Positions 24,533 through 32,738 of a DNA stretch of 46,628 nt are shown piece by piece. The notes beneath the pieces were generated by a model. That model had not been told where the DNA came from, searched no databases, and saw only the letters and a program-made list of their open reading frames with translations. The stretch's first letter is position 1. Each line of letters opens with the position of its first letter. Location of the stretch: contig NZ_VTEH01000011.1 in assembly GCF_008180615.1 (NCBI RefSeq), positions 212,378-259,005 of the forward strand, given 5' to 3'. This DNA is from Rossellomorea vietnamensis. GTDB lineage: Bacteria; Bacillota; Bacilli; Bacillales; Bacillaceae_B. A program made the position numbers and the translations under genes.

Positions 24533-24570
24533 TCGACAATTTGTGACATAACTCGGGGTGTGACTGTCAC
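24533..24570 (-). repeat. REP-like element, copy 6 (reverse orientation)
   Basis: TCGACAATTTGTGACATAAC, then TCGGGGTGTGACTGTCAC. It is the reverse complement of the element, with an extra 10-nt TCGACA-containing segment. It begins 6 bp after the stop of the small membrane protein. Confidence 0.8.
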
Positions 24571-24591
24571 TCATAAAAGGAGGTTCATCCT

Positions 24592-24714
24592 GTGTTGAAT
24601 AATGTCCCTGAAAACCAGCATGCAACTAAAATTTTTGATACTTCACTTTCAAAGGGACCAGTCTGTCCTTTTTTAATTGAAATTCATATTTTTATTGCAT
24701 ACCGCACAGGGTGA
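24592..24714 (+). CDS. Short ORF, 40 aa, possibly a gene remnant
   Basis: The GTG at 24592 lies behind AAAAGGAGG with acceptable spacing. The product begins MLNNVPENQHATKIFDTSLS, then runs into AAAGGGACCAGTC...GTCCTTTTT. That stretch resembles a decayed form of the palindromes at 16806 and 38791. I infer the start of a gene whose body was replaced by repeat material. Confidence 0.3.
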   Translation: MLNNVPENQHATKIFDTSLSKGPVCPFLIEIHIFIAYRTG

Positions 24715-24767
24715 GTTTATTATAAATGCTTTTTGTAAGCTTCTTTAATATTGAGAGCAAAGGGCAG

Positions 24768-24798
24768 AGACACCTATCGCGGGATAGGTGTCTTTTTT
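24768..24798 (+). terminator. Intrinsic terminator
   Basis: AGACACCTATC pairs perfectly with GATAGGTGTCT around a short GC-rich loop and is followed by T5. Confidence 0.8.
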
Positions 24799-24995
24799 AT
24801 TGAGGGTCTTTTCTTGAAGTTTGTTGCATTTAAAATAAACATCGAAAAATCTCACCATTGTTGAATGGTGAAATTCTGATAATCAAGAAAGGAAAGTGCC
24901 TCTCTCCAAGTCTATAGAGAAAACATTAATTATCCCATCGAGGATCCAGCTATTGGAAATTTATGGTATTTTACCCTTCCTCCTTTACCTAGAGG

Positions 24996-25148
24996 GATTG
25001 TAGCGGAAGGCGTGTGACCTCCTGCGGGACTAGCGGGCAGGTGAGACCCCGCAGGCGAAGCCGAGGAGGCTCACCGCCCGCCCCGCGGAGTCATGCGCCT
25101 GGAGCGGAGATCCGTTCCTTTTCGTCACCGCAATCTTTGTGAAAATCC
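24996..25148 (-). repeat. GC-rich dispersed repeat A, copy 2
   Basis: The reverse complement of copy 1: GAAGGCGTGTGACCTCCTG, GAGACCCCGCAGGCGAAGCC, GCCCCGCGGAGTCATGCG. It ends with the same CAATCTTTGTGAAAA arm seen at the start of copy 1, so the ends of the longer form are conserved. Confidence 0.88.
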
Positions 25149-25210
25149 TTTTATAAAATATATAGTGATACCGCCGTATAAAGGCGGCTGTTTAACAGGA
25201 GGAATAAAGC

Positions 25211-26440
25211 ATGAATATGAATCTATCAATTTTTAAAAATAAAAGCTTCTTGTATTACTGGATCAGTACATGGATTTCTTCGCTGGGCGACTCAATATTC
25301 GTGATAGCGCTGACCTGGCTTCTTGTGGAAGAAACCCAATCACCCTCAGTGGTGGGGACCTACTTGTTCATTTTGGGGGCATCCAAGATTATTTTTGTTT
25401 TAATAGGCGGAGTGATAGTGGATCGGGTGAATCCTAAAAAGCTTCTCATTTACTCTAATCTGTTGAGAGCGGGAGTGATCATTCTTGCGCTTCTCGCCTT
25501 GTTTGTAAAAAATGATGCCATTTGGATTTTCTATATCATCGGTGCTGTCTTTGGGATGGTTGATTCCATTGCAGAGCCAGCGGGCATTTCATTCAGGACC
25601 AGAATTATCGGGAAGGAGTTCTACACTCAGTCCATGGGTCTATTGATGACCGCAGGAAACGTGTCAGCGGTTGTAGGACCGATGATTGGAGCAGGTCTGG
25701 TGGCAGTTGGAAGCACCGGCTTTGCCATCATGGTGAACGCAGTCACATTTTTAATATCTGCAGTGCTGCTAGTTTTGGTCAAAGAGGTGAACAAGCAGGA
25801 AGAGGTTGAACAGGAACCGATGTGGAAGAGTGTGAAATCCGGCTTTCATTACTTCTTGACTACTCCTGTCATTTTGACTATGGCAGTCTTCGCCTTTTTC
25901 GCCAATGCTGCTGTGGGGGCCACCTTTATAAGCATTCCTTTTCTGGCGGAAGAATTGAATTTTGGTGTGCAAGGGTTCGGTTTGATGAATACAGCCATCG
26001 GAGTGGGAAGTGTCGCGGGAGCGGTTGTGTTTTCTGTTTTTACGATAAAAAATCCGAAACCGTATATGACCTTGCTGACGTGTTTCTTGCAGGGAATGGT
26101 CATCATGCTGGTCGGCTTTACCGGAAATCTTTGGATTATCCTCTTATTGATCGGACTGATGGGATTGCATGAAACAGCCGTGAATGTCATTGCTCCGAGT
26201 GTAAACCACACCATCATCCCGCCCAGGATTTTCGGAAGGGTCATCAGCGTCATGATCCTTGTCATGTCAGGCTCTGTGCCGATTGCCCAGGCTGCAGCGG
26301 GATGGGTGATGGAGTTTACTGCGCCTCAGAATATTTTCATATATGGCGGGATTCTTGAAATGGCTGCCGCTCTTTTAACTTTCTCGCTTCCTTTTATACG
26401 AAAATACGGAAGGGAATCCAGTTTTTCTGCCGAACAGTAA
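25211..26440 (+). CDS. MFS transporter (EntS/macrolide-efflux type)
   Basis: The 409-residue protein has 12 predicted helices and begins FLYYWISTWISSLGDSIFVI. This opening, with DSIFVIALTWLL in helix 1, is typical of the MFS_3/EntS and Mef-like exporters. The loop GGVIVDRVNPKKLLI carries the DR-x-(P)KK signature. It probably exports a small hydrophobic compound or siderophore. Start ATG behind AGGAGG. An AraC/GyrI regulator follows 85 bp downstream in the same direction. Confidence 0.85.
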   Translation: MNMNLSIFKNKSFLYYWISTWISSLGDSIFVIALTWLLVEETQSPSVVGTYLFILGASKIIFVLIGGVIVDRVNPKKLLIYSNLLRAGVIILALLALFVKNDAIWIFYIIGAVFGMVDSIAEPAGISFRTRIIGKEFYTQSMGLLMTAGNVSAVVGPMIGAGLVAVGSTGFAIMVNAVTFLISAVLLVLVKEVNKQEEVEQEPMWKSVKSGFHYFLTTPVILTMAVFAFFANAAVGATFISIPFLAEELNFGVQGFGLMNTAIGVGSVAGAVVFSVFTIKNPKPYMTLLTCFLQGMVIMLVGFTGNLWIILLLIGLMGLHETAVNVIAPSVNHTIIPPRIFGRVISVMILVMSGSVPIAQAAAGWVMEFTAPQNIFIYGGILEMAAALLTFSLPFIRKYGRESSFSAEQ

Positions 26441-26527
26441 GGTAACCACACCTGTCATAGGAGAGCAGTCGGCGACAGGTTCCTGCATTAGCAGGGTGAT
26501 ATTCTTAGAGAGCAAGGGGGAACTGTG

Positions 26528-27382
26528 ATGGAAATGCTGCTAAGGATGAATGAGTGTATCGGCTATATAGAAGAGAATTTACAGGGAACTATCGAGATGG
26601 AGGAGCTGGCGCGCTTAACATACAGCAGCAAGTTCCATTTTCAGAGGATGTTCAATATGCTGACGGGCTTTACAGTAGCAGAGTATATCAGGAAGCGCCG
26701 TTTGACACTGGCGGCACAGGAGCTGTCGAATTCGGGGGCAAAAGTGATCGATGTCGCGCTCCGGTATGGATACGAAACACCAGAGTCTTTTTCGAAAGCG
26801 TTCAGAAGGGCACATGGTGTTTCTCCGTCACAGGTGCGGAATCAGGAAGTGTCCTTAAAGGCCTTTCCTCGCATTTCCTTTCAAATCCAATTAAAAGGAG
26901 AGAAAGAAATGAACTACAGAATAGTTGAGAAAGAAGGGTTCAAAGCAGCAGGTATCGGCAAAAAGGTATCGGCTGCGAACGGAGAAAATAATAAAGAAAT
27001 TCCGGTATTATGGGATGAAGTCAACCGAAAAGGACTCGATAGGGAAATCTGTGAAGCTGCCGGAGCGAAAGACCTATTAGGTATCTGCATGGAGTTCGAC
27101 CACCCAAAGGAAGAGTTCACTTACTTCATTGGAGCTCACACAGACAAACCGCAGGAGAAATTTGAAGTGAAGGAAATCCCTGCATCCACCTGGGCAGTAT
27201 TTGAATCTGTCGGCCCCATGCCTCAGGCGATCCAAAATGTATGGCAGCGGATTTATTCTGAATGGTTTCCGTCCACAGGCTATGAACATGGGGGAGGGCC
27301 GGAATTTGAATTATACCCTCCTGGTGATATAGATGATGAAAATTACAGGTGTGAAGTGTGGATACCAATCAGGAAGAAATAA
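26528..27382 (+). CDS. AraC-family regulator with GyrI-like effector domain
   Basis: The 284-residue protein has an N-terminal AraC double helix-turn-helix (residues ~8-105; MEELARLTYSSKFHFQRMF, then VIDVALRYGYETPESFSKAF). From about residue 125 it has a GyrI-like small-molecule-binding domain (NYRIVEKEGFKAAGIGKKVS...CEVWIPIRKK). Such BmrR/Rob-like proteins sense amphipathic drugs. The ATG at 26528 has GGGGG seven bases upstream. It follows an MFS exporter, so it may control it. Confidence 0.9.
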   Translation: MEMLLRMNECIGYIEENLQGTIEMEELARLTYSSKFHFQRMFNMLTGFTVAEYIRKRRLTLAAQELSNSGAKVIDVALRYGYETPESFSKAFRRAHGVSPSQVRNQEVSLKAFPRISFQIQLKGEKEMNYRIVEKEGFKAAGIGKKVSAANGENNKEIPVLWDEVNRKGLDREICEAAGAKDLLGICMEFDHPKEEFTYFIGAHTDKPQEKFEVKEIPASTWAVFESVGPMPQAIQNVWQRIYSEWFPSTGYEHGGGPEFELYPPGDIDDENYRCEVWIPIRKK

Positions 27383-27388
27383 ATGAAT

Positions 27389-27433
27389 AAAAGGCTTTCT
27401 CTGAGGGATGGACCCTGTGGGAAAGCCTTTTTA
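27389..27433 (+). terminator. Terminator of the AraC gene
   Basis: AAAAGGCTTTC pairs with GAAAGCCTTTT around a 21-nt loop and ends in a T run. Confidence 0.8.
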
Positions 27434-27822
27434 TTGATGAGCTTGAAAACCTTTTTGTATGCCTGCGGTTCCAAAGCTAAAAAAACCGCCCTTCAGGATA
27501 GGATAACCCGTTTGATTGATGAGGAGAAAAAATTAATTCACAACTAAAATATAATCCCTTTAACACATCAAATAAAAAGCAGACGAAATGGATGAATTTG
27601 GAGTATGCTATTCTTTTTTATTGCAAGGCCAGATCAACGGAAGTATTAGCTGTATGTCGCCGTGAGAATGGTATTATGATAAAATTTATTAAATGTGTAA
27701 AATTTCCATATGTGGTCTTTAACGGAATACCACAGGATCATCCTAATTGGATGGTCTTATTTTGTCTTTAACATTGACTGTTTCTTAAAGATAGTGGTTT
27801 TAGTCTTTTTCACCCCCTGTAT
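27434..27822. other. Stretch without a firm gene
   Basis: A 36-codon frame (ATG 27437 to TAA 27547) reads a plausible helical peptide (ALQDRITRLIDEEKKLIHN). It starts inside the terminator tail without a ribosome binding site, so I do not call it. The rest is AT-rich and contains no hairpin with a T tail. Confidence 0.4.
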
Positions 27823-27944
27823 GATTGGAGCGGAAGGCGTGAGACCTCCTGCGGGATTAACGTGACAGGTGAGACCCCGCAGGCGAAGCTGAGGAGGCTC
27901 ACCGCACGCCCCGCGGAGTAGCACGCCTGGAGCGGAAATCTTTT
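27823..27944 (-). repeat. GC-rich dispersed repeat A, copy 3
   Basis: GATTGGAGCGGAAGGCG, GTGAGACCCCGCAGGCGAAG, GCCCCGCGGAGTAGCACGCC, GGAGCGGAAATC. It has the same orientation as copy 2 but lacks the CTTTGTGAAAA arm. Confidence 0.88.
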
Positions 27945-28126
27945 CTAAGAACCTGTTCAATTACCACATTATTTACGAATACAGCCTTAGCATTATGGAG
28001 TAATGAATAAATTTATTCCCTAAAGGGGTGTTAAACCGGTTGCTAATTTTCACGTTAAAAGACTCTATTACACTTATAAACGTGGTAATATCAATAGAGG
28101 ATTTCAGCCGCAGAGCACCCACCAGC

Positions 28127-28771
28127 TCACATTGGTGGGTTTGCTGTATCCAGAGATTTATATTTTTTAACCAAAAGATATCTCTGCATCCCTTTAGTAA
28201 GTTCAATCGCCTTTGTTTCATGAACCGCAGCCTGCTCAGACAGTCCCTTCTTATGAAGAAGCTCTGCTTTCACTGACTCTCCCATCCATGGCTTTGTCAA
28301 AGTGGAGCTCATTTCCTCTGCTTCATCATAATGTCCTTCCTCTATCTGTAACAATGCCTCATAATATTGTCTGACAGAAGAGTCCTTAATCAGAAGGATA
28401 TCGTCCCTTACCGTTGAAAGCCTATTTTCAAGCGCAGCATAAGCGACTGTAAAAATAGCAGTTATATTAGGAGACTTATATTTCTTTTTTAACAAATGAA
28501 GAGCTTCCTCCGCACCCCGTTCATCAGAGTCTGCCAGGCTGCAGTAAAATTGGATGATAGGCTGTTTGGTTCTTTGTTTTAGATAAGCACCTATTTTCTC
28601 AGTGTCTTGAGAAAAATACATGTACCAGACATATGGGATATACATAATAAGAGTCACACTCAGAAAAATCATGATGGCTGTCATCCAGAAATTAATCTGC
28701 CAAATCGCTGTCAGCACTCCCAAGGAAATTGCCAGGATAATGATAGAGATATATTGTGTTTTGGAAATCAC
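28127..28771 (-). CDS. Membrane-anchored helical-repeat (TPR-like) protein
   Basis: The 214-residue protein has two N-terminal membrane helices (residues ~7-24, 29-52). A fully helical cytoplasmic part follows (~60-214) with alternating A/L-rich helices (IQFYCSLADSDERGAEEALH, YEALLQIEEGHYDEAEEM), as in tetratricopeptide repeats. It probably acts as a protein-interaction scaffold. The start is a GTG at 28771 behind GGAGG with 7-nt spacing. No partner is evident. Confidence 0.65.
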   Translation of the reverse strand: MISKTQYISIIILAISLGVLTAIWQINFWMTAIMIFLSVTLIMYIPYVWYMYFSQDTEKIGAYLKQRTKQPIIQFYCSLADSDERGAEEALHLLKKKYKSPNITAIFTVAYAALENRLSTVRDDILLIKDSSVRQYYEALLQIEEGHYDEAEEMSSTLTKPWMGESVKAELLHKKGLSEQAAVHETKAIELTKGMQRYLLVKKYKSLDTANPPM

Positions 28772-28872
28772 TACTTTTCCTCCGCTCTTGTAAAAATAAG
28801 GACATTCCCAGATAATTATAATGGAGCAAAAGAGAGTTCGTATATAAAAATTTTCAAGGGAGGTTCGGTGAC

Positions 28873-29244
28873 ATGAAAGATGTGGAATTTGGAGGGACTG
28901 TACCTGTTTTGAGAATTTTTGATGAGGCTAAGGCGAAGGAATTTTATCTGGATTTTCTTCAATATGAGATGGACTGGGCCTATGGCGGAGAAGAGCTTCC
29001 GGTCTATATGCAAGTCACAAATGGGAGCTGTACCCTCCACCTTTCAGAGCACCACGGAGATGCCTGCCCAGGGGCTTCTGTAAGAATTCCGGTGAGTGAT
29101 ATAGAAGTGTGGCACAGACTATTAATAGGTAAAGAATATAAATATATGAAACCAGGGATCGAAGAAACTCCCTGGAATACACGAGAAGTTAAGGTGACGG
29201 ACCCGTTCGGAAACAGATTGATCTATTATAGCCCGGTCTCCTAG
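28873..29244 (+). CDS. VOC/glyoxalase-superfamily protein (bleomycin-resistance-like)
   Basis: The 123-residue single-domain protein opens with PVLRIFDEAKAKEFYLDFL, contains CTLHLSEHHGD and closes with VTDPFGNRLIYY. This is the beta-alpha-beta-beta-beta pattern and the DP-x-GN-x-L/I-x-F/Y ending of VOC proteins that bind or modify small molecules. The metal ligands are not all clear, so it may be a binding protein rather than an enzyme. Start ATG at 28873 behind GGGAGG. Confidence 0.82.
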   Translation: MKDVEFGGTVPVLRIFDEAKAKEFYLDFLQYEMDWAYGGEELPVYMQVTNGSCTLHLSEHHGDACPGASVRIPVSDIEVWHRLLIGKEYKYMKPGIEETPWNTREVKVTDPFGNRLIYYSPVS

Positions 29245-29320
29245 TCAGTCCCGATTTCTTTATTTGTCCTTTGCGATGGTTTATTCTAAATGAAAGTTTT
29301 ATAAGAATGAGGGTTGAGAT

Positions 29321-30388
29321 ATGAAAGAAATATACAGTGAAATCATCCAATTTCGGGGAACCCATTTTGATTTTGGCTATATGCAGGGAGAGCGGATCAA
29401 AGATTCTCTCACTGTTATCAACCGTGAAAATCAATGGAAGGTCCGAAAACCCCGCTTTTCAATAAATCCCGATGAAGTGAAGCAGGCTGTCACAAGGTTT
29501 GCCCCGGGGGTCTGGGAGGAATTGCTTGGACTGCAAGAAGCACTGAAATGGCCGATGGAAGGGGTACTGAAAGAGTTTGGAGGCTACCGTCTGGACTATG
29601 TGAAGTCAGGGTGTTCCATTTTAACAGGTGATAACTATTTGATCCGTAACTATGATTACCACCCCAAGACTTATGAAGGCAGGTACACATTGTATCAGCC
29701 GACCGATCATCAAGCGTATGCCATCATTGGGCCGAGCCAGCGTGTGACAGGCAGAATGGATGGAATGAATGAGAAAGGCTTGTCCATCGGCTACAATTTC
29801 ATGCACCGAAAGAATCCTGGTGAGGGGTTCATTTGCTGTATGATTGGCCGCCTGGTATTGGAAGCCTGTGCAAATGTTGAAGAAGCAGTCGCAATGCTGC
29901 GGGAAATTCCCCACCGGCATTCTTTCAGTTACATTGTTCATGATTCCAGCAGTGAAACCTTTATAGTGGAAGCCTCCCCGCGCGGTGTTAGGGTCCGCCA
30001 GAATAATGCCTGTACGAACCACTTTGAAATCATGCTGGAGGAAAACCGCAATCACCTTATAGACTCGAAACGCCGTCTGGATATCCTTCAGGAAAATGAG
30101 AATGGCATCCGTGACGCTTCCGCAGCATTCAGGCTTCTCAATGACAGTGATAAAGGGGTTTTTTCGGATTTATACGGCAGCTGGGCCGGGACGATTCATA
30201 CGTCTGCCTATTTTCCGAGTGAACTGAAAGCGTGGTTTGCTCTCGGAGGTGACCGTGAACCTGTGGAGTTCGATTTTAATCAATGGCTTCAGGGAGAAGA
30301 TATTAAGCTTGATCGAATTAAGGGGGAAGTGGATACAGATATCCCTTTTGTTCATATGGATATAAATGCGGATTGGAGCAGAAGATAG
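29321..30388 (+). CDS. C45-type autoproteolytic acyltransferase/hydrolase
   Basis: The 355-residue Ntn-hydrolase family protein contains SGCSILTGDNYLIRNYDY near residue 96. Cleavage before the Cys would expose the catalytic N-terminal thiol, and the RNYDY segment matches the family. GMNEKGLSIGYNF and ASPRGVRVRQ are further conserved parts of the acyl-CoA:6-APA acyltransferase/choloylglycine-hydrolase group. It hydrolyses or transfers an acyl group on an amide; the substrate is unknown. Start ATG at 29321 after GAGGGTTGAG. A terminator follows. Confidence 0.85.
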   Translation: MKEIYSEIIQFRGTHFDFGYMQGERIKDSLTVINRENQWKVRKPRFSINPDEVKQAVTRFAPGVWEELLGLQEALKWPMEGVLKEFGGYRLDYVKSGCSILTGDNYLIRNYDYHPKTYEGRYTLYQPTDHQAYAIIGPSQRVTGRMDGMNEKGLSIGYNFMHRKNPGEGFICCMIGRLVLEACANVEEAVAMLREIPHRHSFSYIVHDSSSETFIVEASPRGVRVRQNNACTNHFEIMLEENRNHLIDSKRRLDILQENENGIRDASAAFRLLNDSDKGVFSDLYGSWAGTIHTSAYFPSELKAWFALGGDREPVEFDFNQWLQGEDIKLDRIKGEVDTDIPFVHMDINADWSRR

Positions 30389-30407
30389 GCAAGTGCTTAA
30401 AAGGTGC

Positions 30408-30437
30408 AGGAATGGCTGTTTTGGCCATTCCTTTTTC
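30408..30437 (+). terminator. Terminator of the C45 gene
   Basis: AGGAATGGC pairs with GCCATTCCT around a 7-nt loop, with a T5 tail. Confidence 0.8.
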
Positions 30438-30593
30438 TGTTTCTCAGAAATAAGTTATTTCAATTTGATATTGCTAGGCCGATTTACGTCAATTGATTTG
30501 CGTACATTCGATGATAAGTGATTGTCCAATCGAAACCTTCGCAAACTGCTATATAATAGGACCATAAGATATTATGCCGCGGGAGGATACATA

Positions 30594-31529
30594 ATGAATA
30601 ATGATATATCAGAAAAACAGGTGAACAAAGTTTTAGAATATATAGAATCCCACTTAACCGAAGAATTGAATTTAGAGACACTTGCTGCTGTGTCAGATTA
30701 TTCACCCTATCATTTTCAAAGATTGTTCAAGAAAACAATGGGGGAAACACCCGCAGGATACGTTAAAAGGCTGAGGCTTGAAAGTGCAGCTCATATGCTA
30801 ATTTATGAAGCACGCTTTACTATTACAGAGACTGCCTTCCTTTGCGGATTTTCTTCTCTTTCCTACTTTACTTATTCTTTCACTGAAAACTTTGGGTTCA
30901 GTCCTAAAGCTTGGAGAGAGGGAGGTTACCTGGAACATTTTCCACGTGAATATCTGGATAGCAAGAATTCTAAACTTCTTCGCAATAATACGAAAGCCGC
31001 ACATCTGGAAAAGGGCTATACTGATTTTAAATGGCTGGATCTGAACAAAGTCAAGGTTGTCCATATTCCTGATTGTCACACCATTAACAGATACCATATT
31101 GGTTCTTATGTCAGCGGAATTCCTTCTGTGTGGGAAGGCCTCTGCACCTGGTCAAAATCCAGGGGACTGATCACTGAAGCAACGGCAATGATTGGTGTGC
31201 CAAGGAGCAATCCATATATCACTCCTCCGGATAAGAATCGTTATGATTGCAGGGTGGAAGTCCCTTTAAGTGAAATTGAAAAACACGGTGAAGAGGCTGT
31301 GTTCTTTAAGGGAGGGAACTATGCACTATACGAGTTCGATGATCCAGTTTCATATGAGGATAGGGGAATTATGATTGAATGCTATTCTGAACTTTACAGT
31401 TATTGGCTTCCGAAATCAGGATACAAATATTTAAGCAATCCTATTGAATTTGTTGAAGTACAAAAAGGGGGAGTTTTGGATTTCTCCTGCAGAATCAGGG
31501 CAATCGGACTGGCCATAGAACCAAAGTGA
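30594..31529 (+). CDS. AraC-family regulator with GyrI-like domain
   Basis: The ~311-residue protein starts at ATG 30594 behind GGGAGG; the frame extending to 30522 has no site. The AraC DNA-binding region spans ~8-105 (LETLAAVSDYSPYHFQRLFK, then ITETAFLCGFSSLSYFTYSF). A GyrI-like effector domain begins near 140 (VKVVHIPDCHTINRYHIGSY). It is a second such regulator in this window besides 26528. A DUF1761-like membrane gene starts 17 bp downstream, its likely partner in the operon. Confidence 0.9.
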   Translation: MNNDISEKQVNKVLEYIESHLTEELNLETLAAVSDYSPYHFQRLFKKTMGETPAGYVKRLRLESAAHMLIYEARFTITETAFLCGFSSLSYFTYSFTENFGFSPKAWREGGYLEHFPREYLDSKNSKLLRNNTKAAHLEKGYTDFKWLDLNKVKVVHIPDCHTINRYHIGSYVSGIPSVWEGLCTWSKSRGLITEATAMIGVPRSNPYITPPDKNRYDCRVEVPLSEIEKHGEEAVFFKGGNYALYEFDDPVSYEDRGIMIECYSELYSYWLPKSGYKYLSNPIEFVEVQKGGVLDFSCRIRAIGLAIEPK

Positions 31530-31546
31530 AGGTATGGGGGGAAAAC

Positions 31547-31930
31547 ATGTTTGAAGTAAGTGAATTAAGTTTAACAGGCATTCTTGCCGGCGGTATCCTT
31601 TATATGATTTACGGTGCAGTATATTATTCAATTAATGTAGGAAAAAAGGCAGCCGGGAGTGGTCAGAGCGAAGGCCCGATGAAATATGTAGTTTCGGTGA
31701 TCCTTGCCTTTATCTCTTCTCTTTTTACAGGGCTTGCTGTCCATGCTTTTGGGGCAGGAAGTTTAGCAGACGGAGCCGTAGTGGGAGCTGGCATCGGTTT
31801 GCTGGTAAGTTTGCTTTATTTAAAAAATACCCTTTTTGGCTTGATCTCTATGAGATCGTTCGCAGTAGCTGCTGGAGACCATCTTATTATTTTTACCTTG
31901 CTTGGCCTCTTGCATGGATTCTTCCATTAA
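31547..31930 (+). CDS. DUF1761-like membrane protein
   Basis: The 127-residue protein has four membrane helices. ATG 31547 lies behind GGGGGG with short spacing; the GTG at 31526 overlaps the end of the araC gene. The opening ILAGGILYMIYGAVYYSINV and the late DHLIIFTLLGLLHGFF fit the DUF1761 pattern (Gly/Trp/Tyr-rich helix 1 and a final helix after a charged pair). The function is unknown. It is probably controlled together with the AraC/GyrI regulator upstream. Confidence 0.6.
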   Translation: MFEVSELSLTGILAGGILYMIYGAVYYSINVGKKAAGSGQSEGPMKYVVSVILAFISSLFTGLAVHAFGAGSLADGAVVGAGIGLLVSLLYLKNTLFGLISMRSFAVAAGDHLIIFTLLGLLHGFFH

Positions 31931-32046
31931 TTGTTTCAGCGAGGCTGGGACAAAACCATAATAAATGCTCTCTTCGCAAAGATTGTGGCTGAGTAAAAAG
32001 AATGGATTTCCGCTCCAGGTGCACGACTCCGCGGGGCGGGCGGTGA

Positions 32047-32195
32047 AGCAAAAGCGGAAGTGGCCGTTCAGCGACGTACAGATTTTAGGGCTCTCGCATG
32101 AGATAAAGGAATCACGGAGAGCGACCGCGATTCGATGATGACTTATCGCAAGGAGAGAGACCGAAATCTGCTAGTCGCTGGCCGCTGGAGCTGGA
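32047..32195. repeat. Nested 149-bp element inside repeat A copy 4
   Basis: Compared with copy 1, the sequence is uninterrupted up to GCGGTGA and resumes at GCCTCCTCGGC. The intervening 149 bp start AGCAAAAGCGGAAG and end CCGCTGGAGCTGGA, with TGA on both sides (32044-32046 and 32196-32198). Inner arms (GCCGTTCAGCGAC..CAGATTT and AAATCTG..GTCGCTGGCC) pair into a long stem. This looks like a transposed hairpin element with a 3-bp target duplication. Confidence 0.7.
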
Positions 32196-32348
32196 TGAGC
32201 CTCCTCGGCTTTGCCTGTGGGGTCTCACCTATCCCGCTAGTCCCGCAGGAGGTCGCACACCTTCCGCTCCAATCCGTCTATGTTCAGGAAAAATCGATAA
32301 ATAATCTTAAAAGCAACATCTTTCAAATAGAGCCTATTAAAATGAAAG

Positions 32349-32399
32349 AACCGCATGAAATCAAGTATAAAACCTTGAACTCATGCGGTTTTATTTTTC
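32349..32399 (+). terminator. Terminator-like hairpin at the right end of the MITE-like element
   Basis: AACCGCATGA and TCATGCGGTT form a 10-bp stem followed by TTATTTTT. It may end transcription arriving from the AraC/DUF1761 operon. Confidence 0.65.
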
Positions 32400-32426
32400 T
32401 ACTATCCCAACTTATGTCCCAGCCTC

Positions 32427-32630
32427 TATTTTGTTGTAAAGGTGATAAGATCCTCCTTTATGGATGGACCAGCCCCTTAAGGTCAGATAACTCGAAGAAA
32501 ATATAAGGATAAGCCGCTTTGTTTTCTCTGTGGAACCTATGGCAGTCCGTACTGAAACAGGGAGCTTGCACTGTTATTCTTTCCAGAAAATTTATTTATT
32601 TACCCAGACTGAAATATTTTTAAACCTTTT
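32427..32630. other. Region before the ECF operon with a decayed repeat
   Basis: ACCAGCCCCTTAAGGTCAG, then ATAACTCGAAGAAAA resembles the left part of the cruciform repeat at 36284 (CCCAGCCCCTCGGGGTC, AAATAACCCTGAGAGAAG). No gene is visible here. Confidence 0.4.
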
Positions 32631-32661
32631 ATGATCCAAAACCACTATTTCTTCGTTAGCT
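32631..32661 (+). promoter_or_regulatory. ECF-sigma autoregulatory promoter
   Basis: ATGATCC, 17 bp, then GTTAGCT (in context CTTCGTTAGCT). The motif and spacing equal those of the four tandem promoters at 34430-34740. It lies 78 bp before the sigma gene. CGTTAG as the -10 and a -35 with a central ATCC fit the general ECF layout (conserved -35 block, CGT-type -10). Confidence 0.8.
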
Positions 32662-32738
32662 AACTAATAAATTGAGTTGAGTGCATTCGTTAGGGTATCC
32701 TTATTTCATCCAAGTCAAATAAATAGAGGGAGCATTTT

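Larger units (their letters stand above)
31941..32426. mobile_element. 486-bp MITE-like element bounded by GAGGCTGGGACA repeats
   Basis: The left end reads GAGGCTGGGACAAAAC and the right end TGTCCCAGCCTC, a 12-bp terminal inverted repeat. Inside are repeat A copy 4 (with a nested insertion) and a terminator-like hairpin near the right end. I recall GAGGCTGGGACA ends from IS1182-type elements of Firmicutes. No transposase is encoded, so mobility would depend on one elsewhere. It lies 10 bp after the DUF1761-like stop. Confidence 0.65.

Noticed and set aside
7729..32271. CRISPR array from the many repeats
   Set aside because: The repeats are dispersed over tens of kilobases, not spaced by uniform short spacers, and no cas genes are present.
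32135..32506. 123-codon frame inside the MITE-like element
   Set aside because: It spans the nested repeat, repeat A and the terminator hairpin, with no ribosome binding site and no family resemblance.
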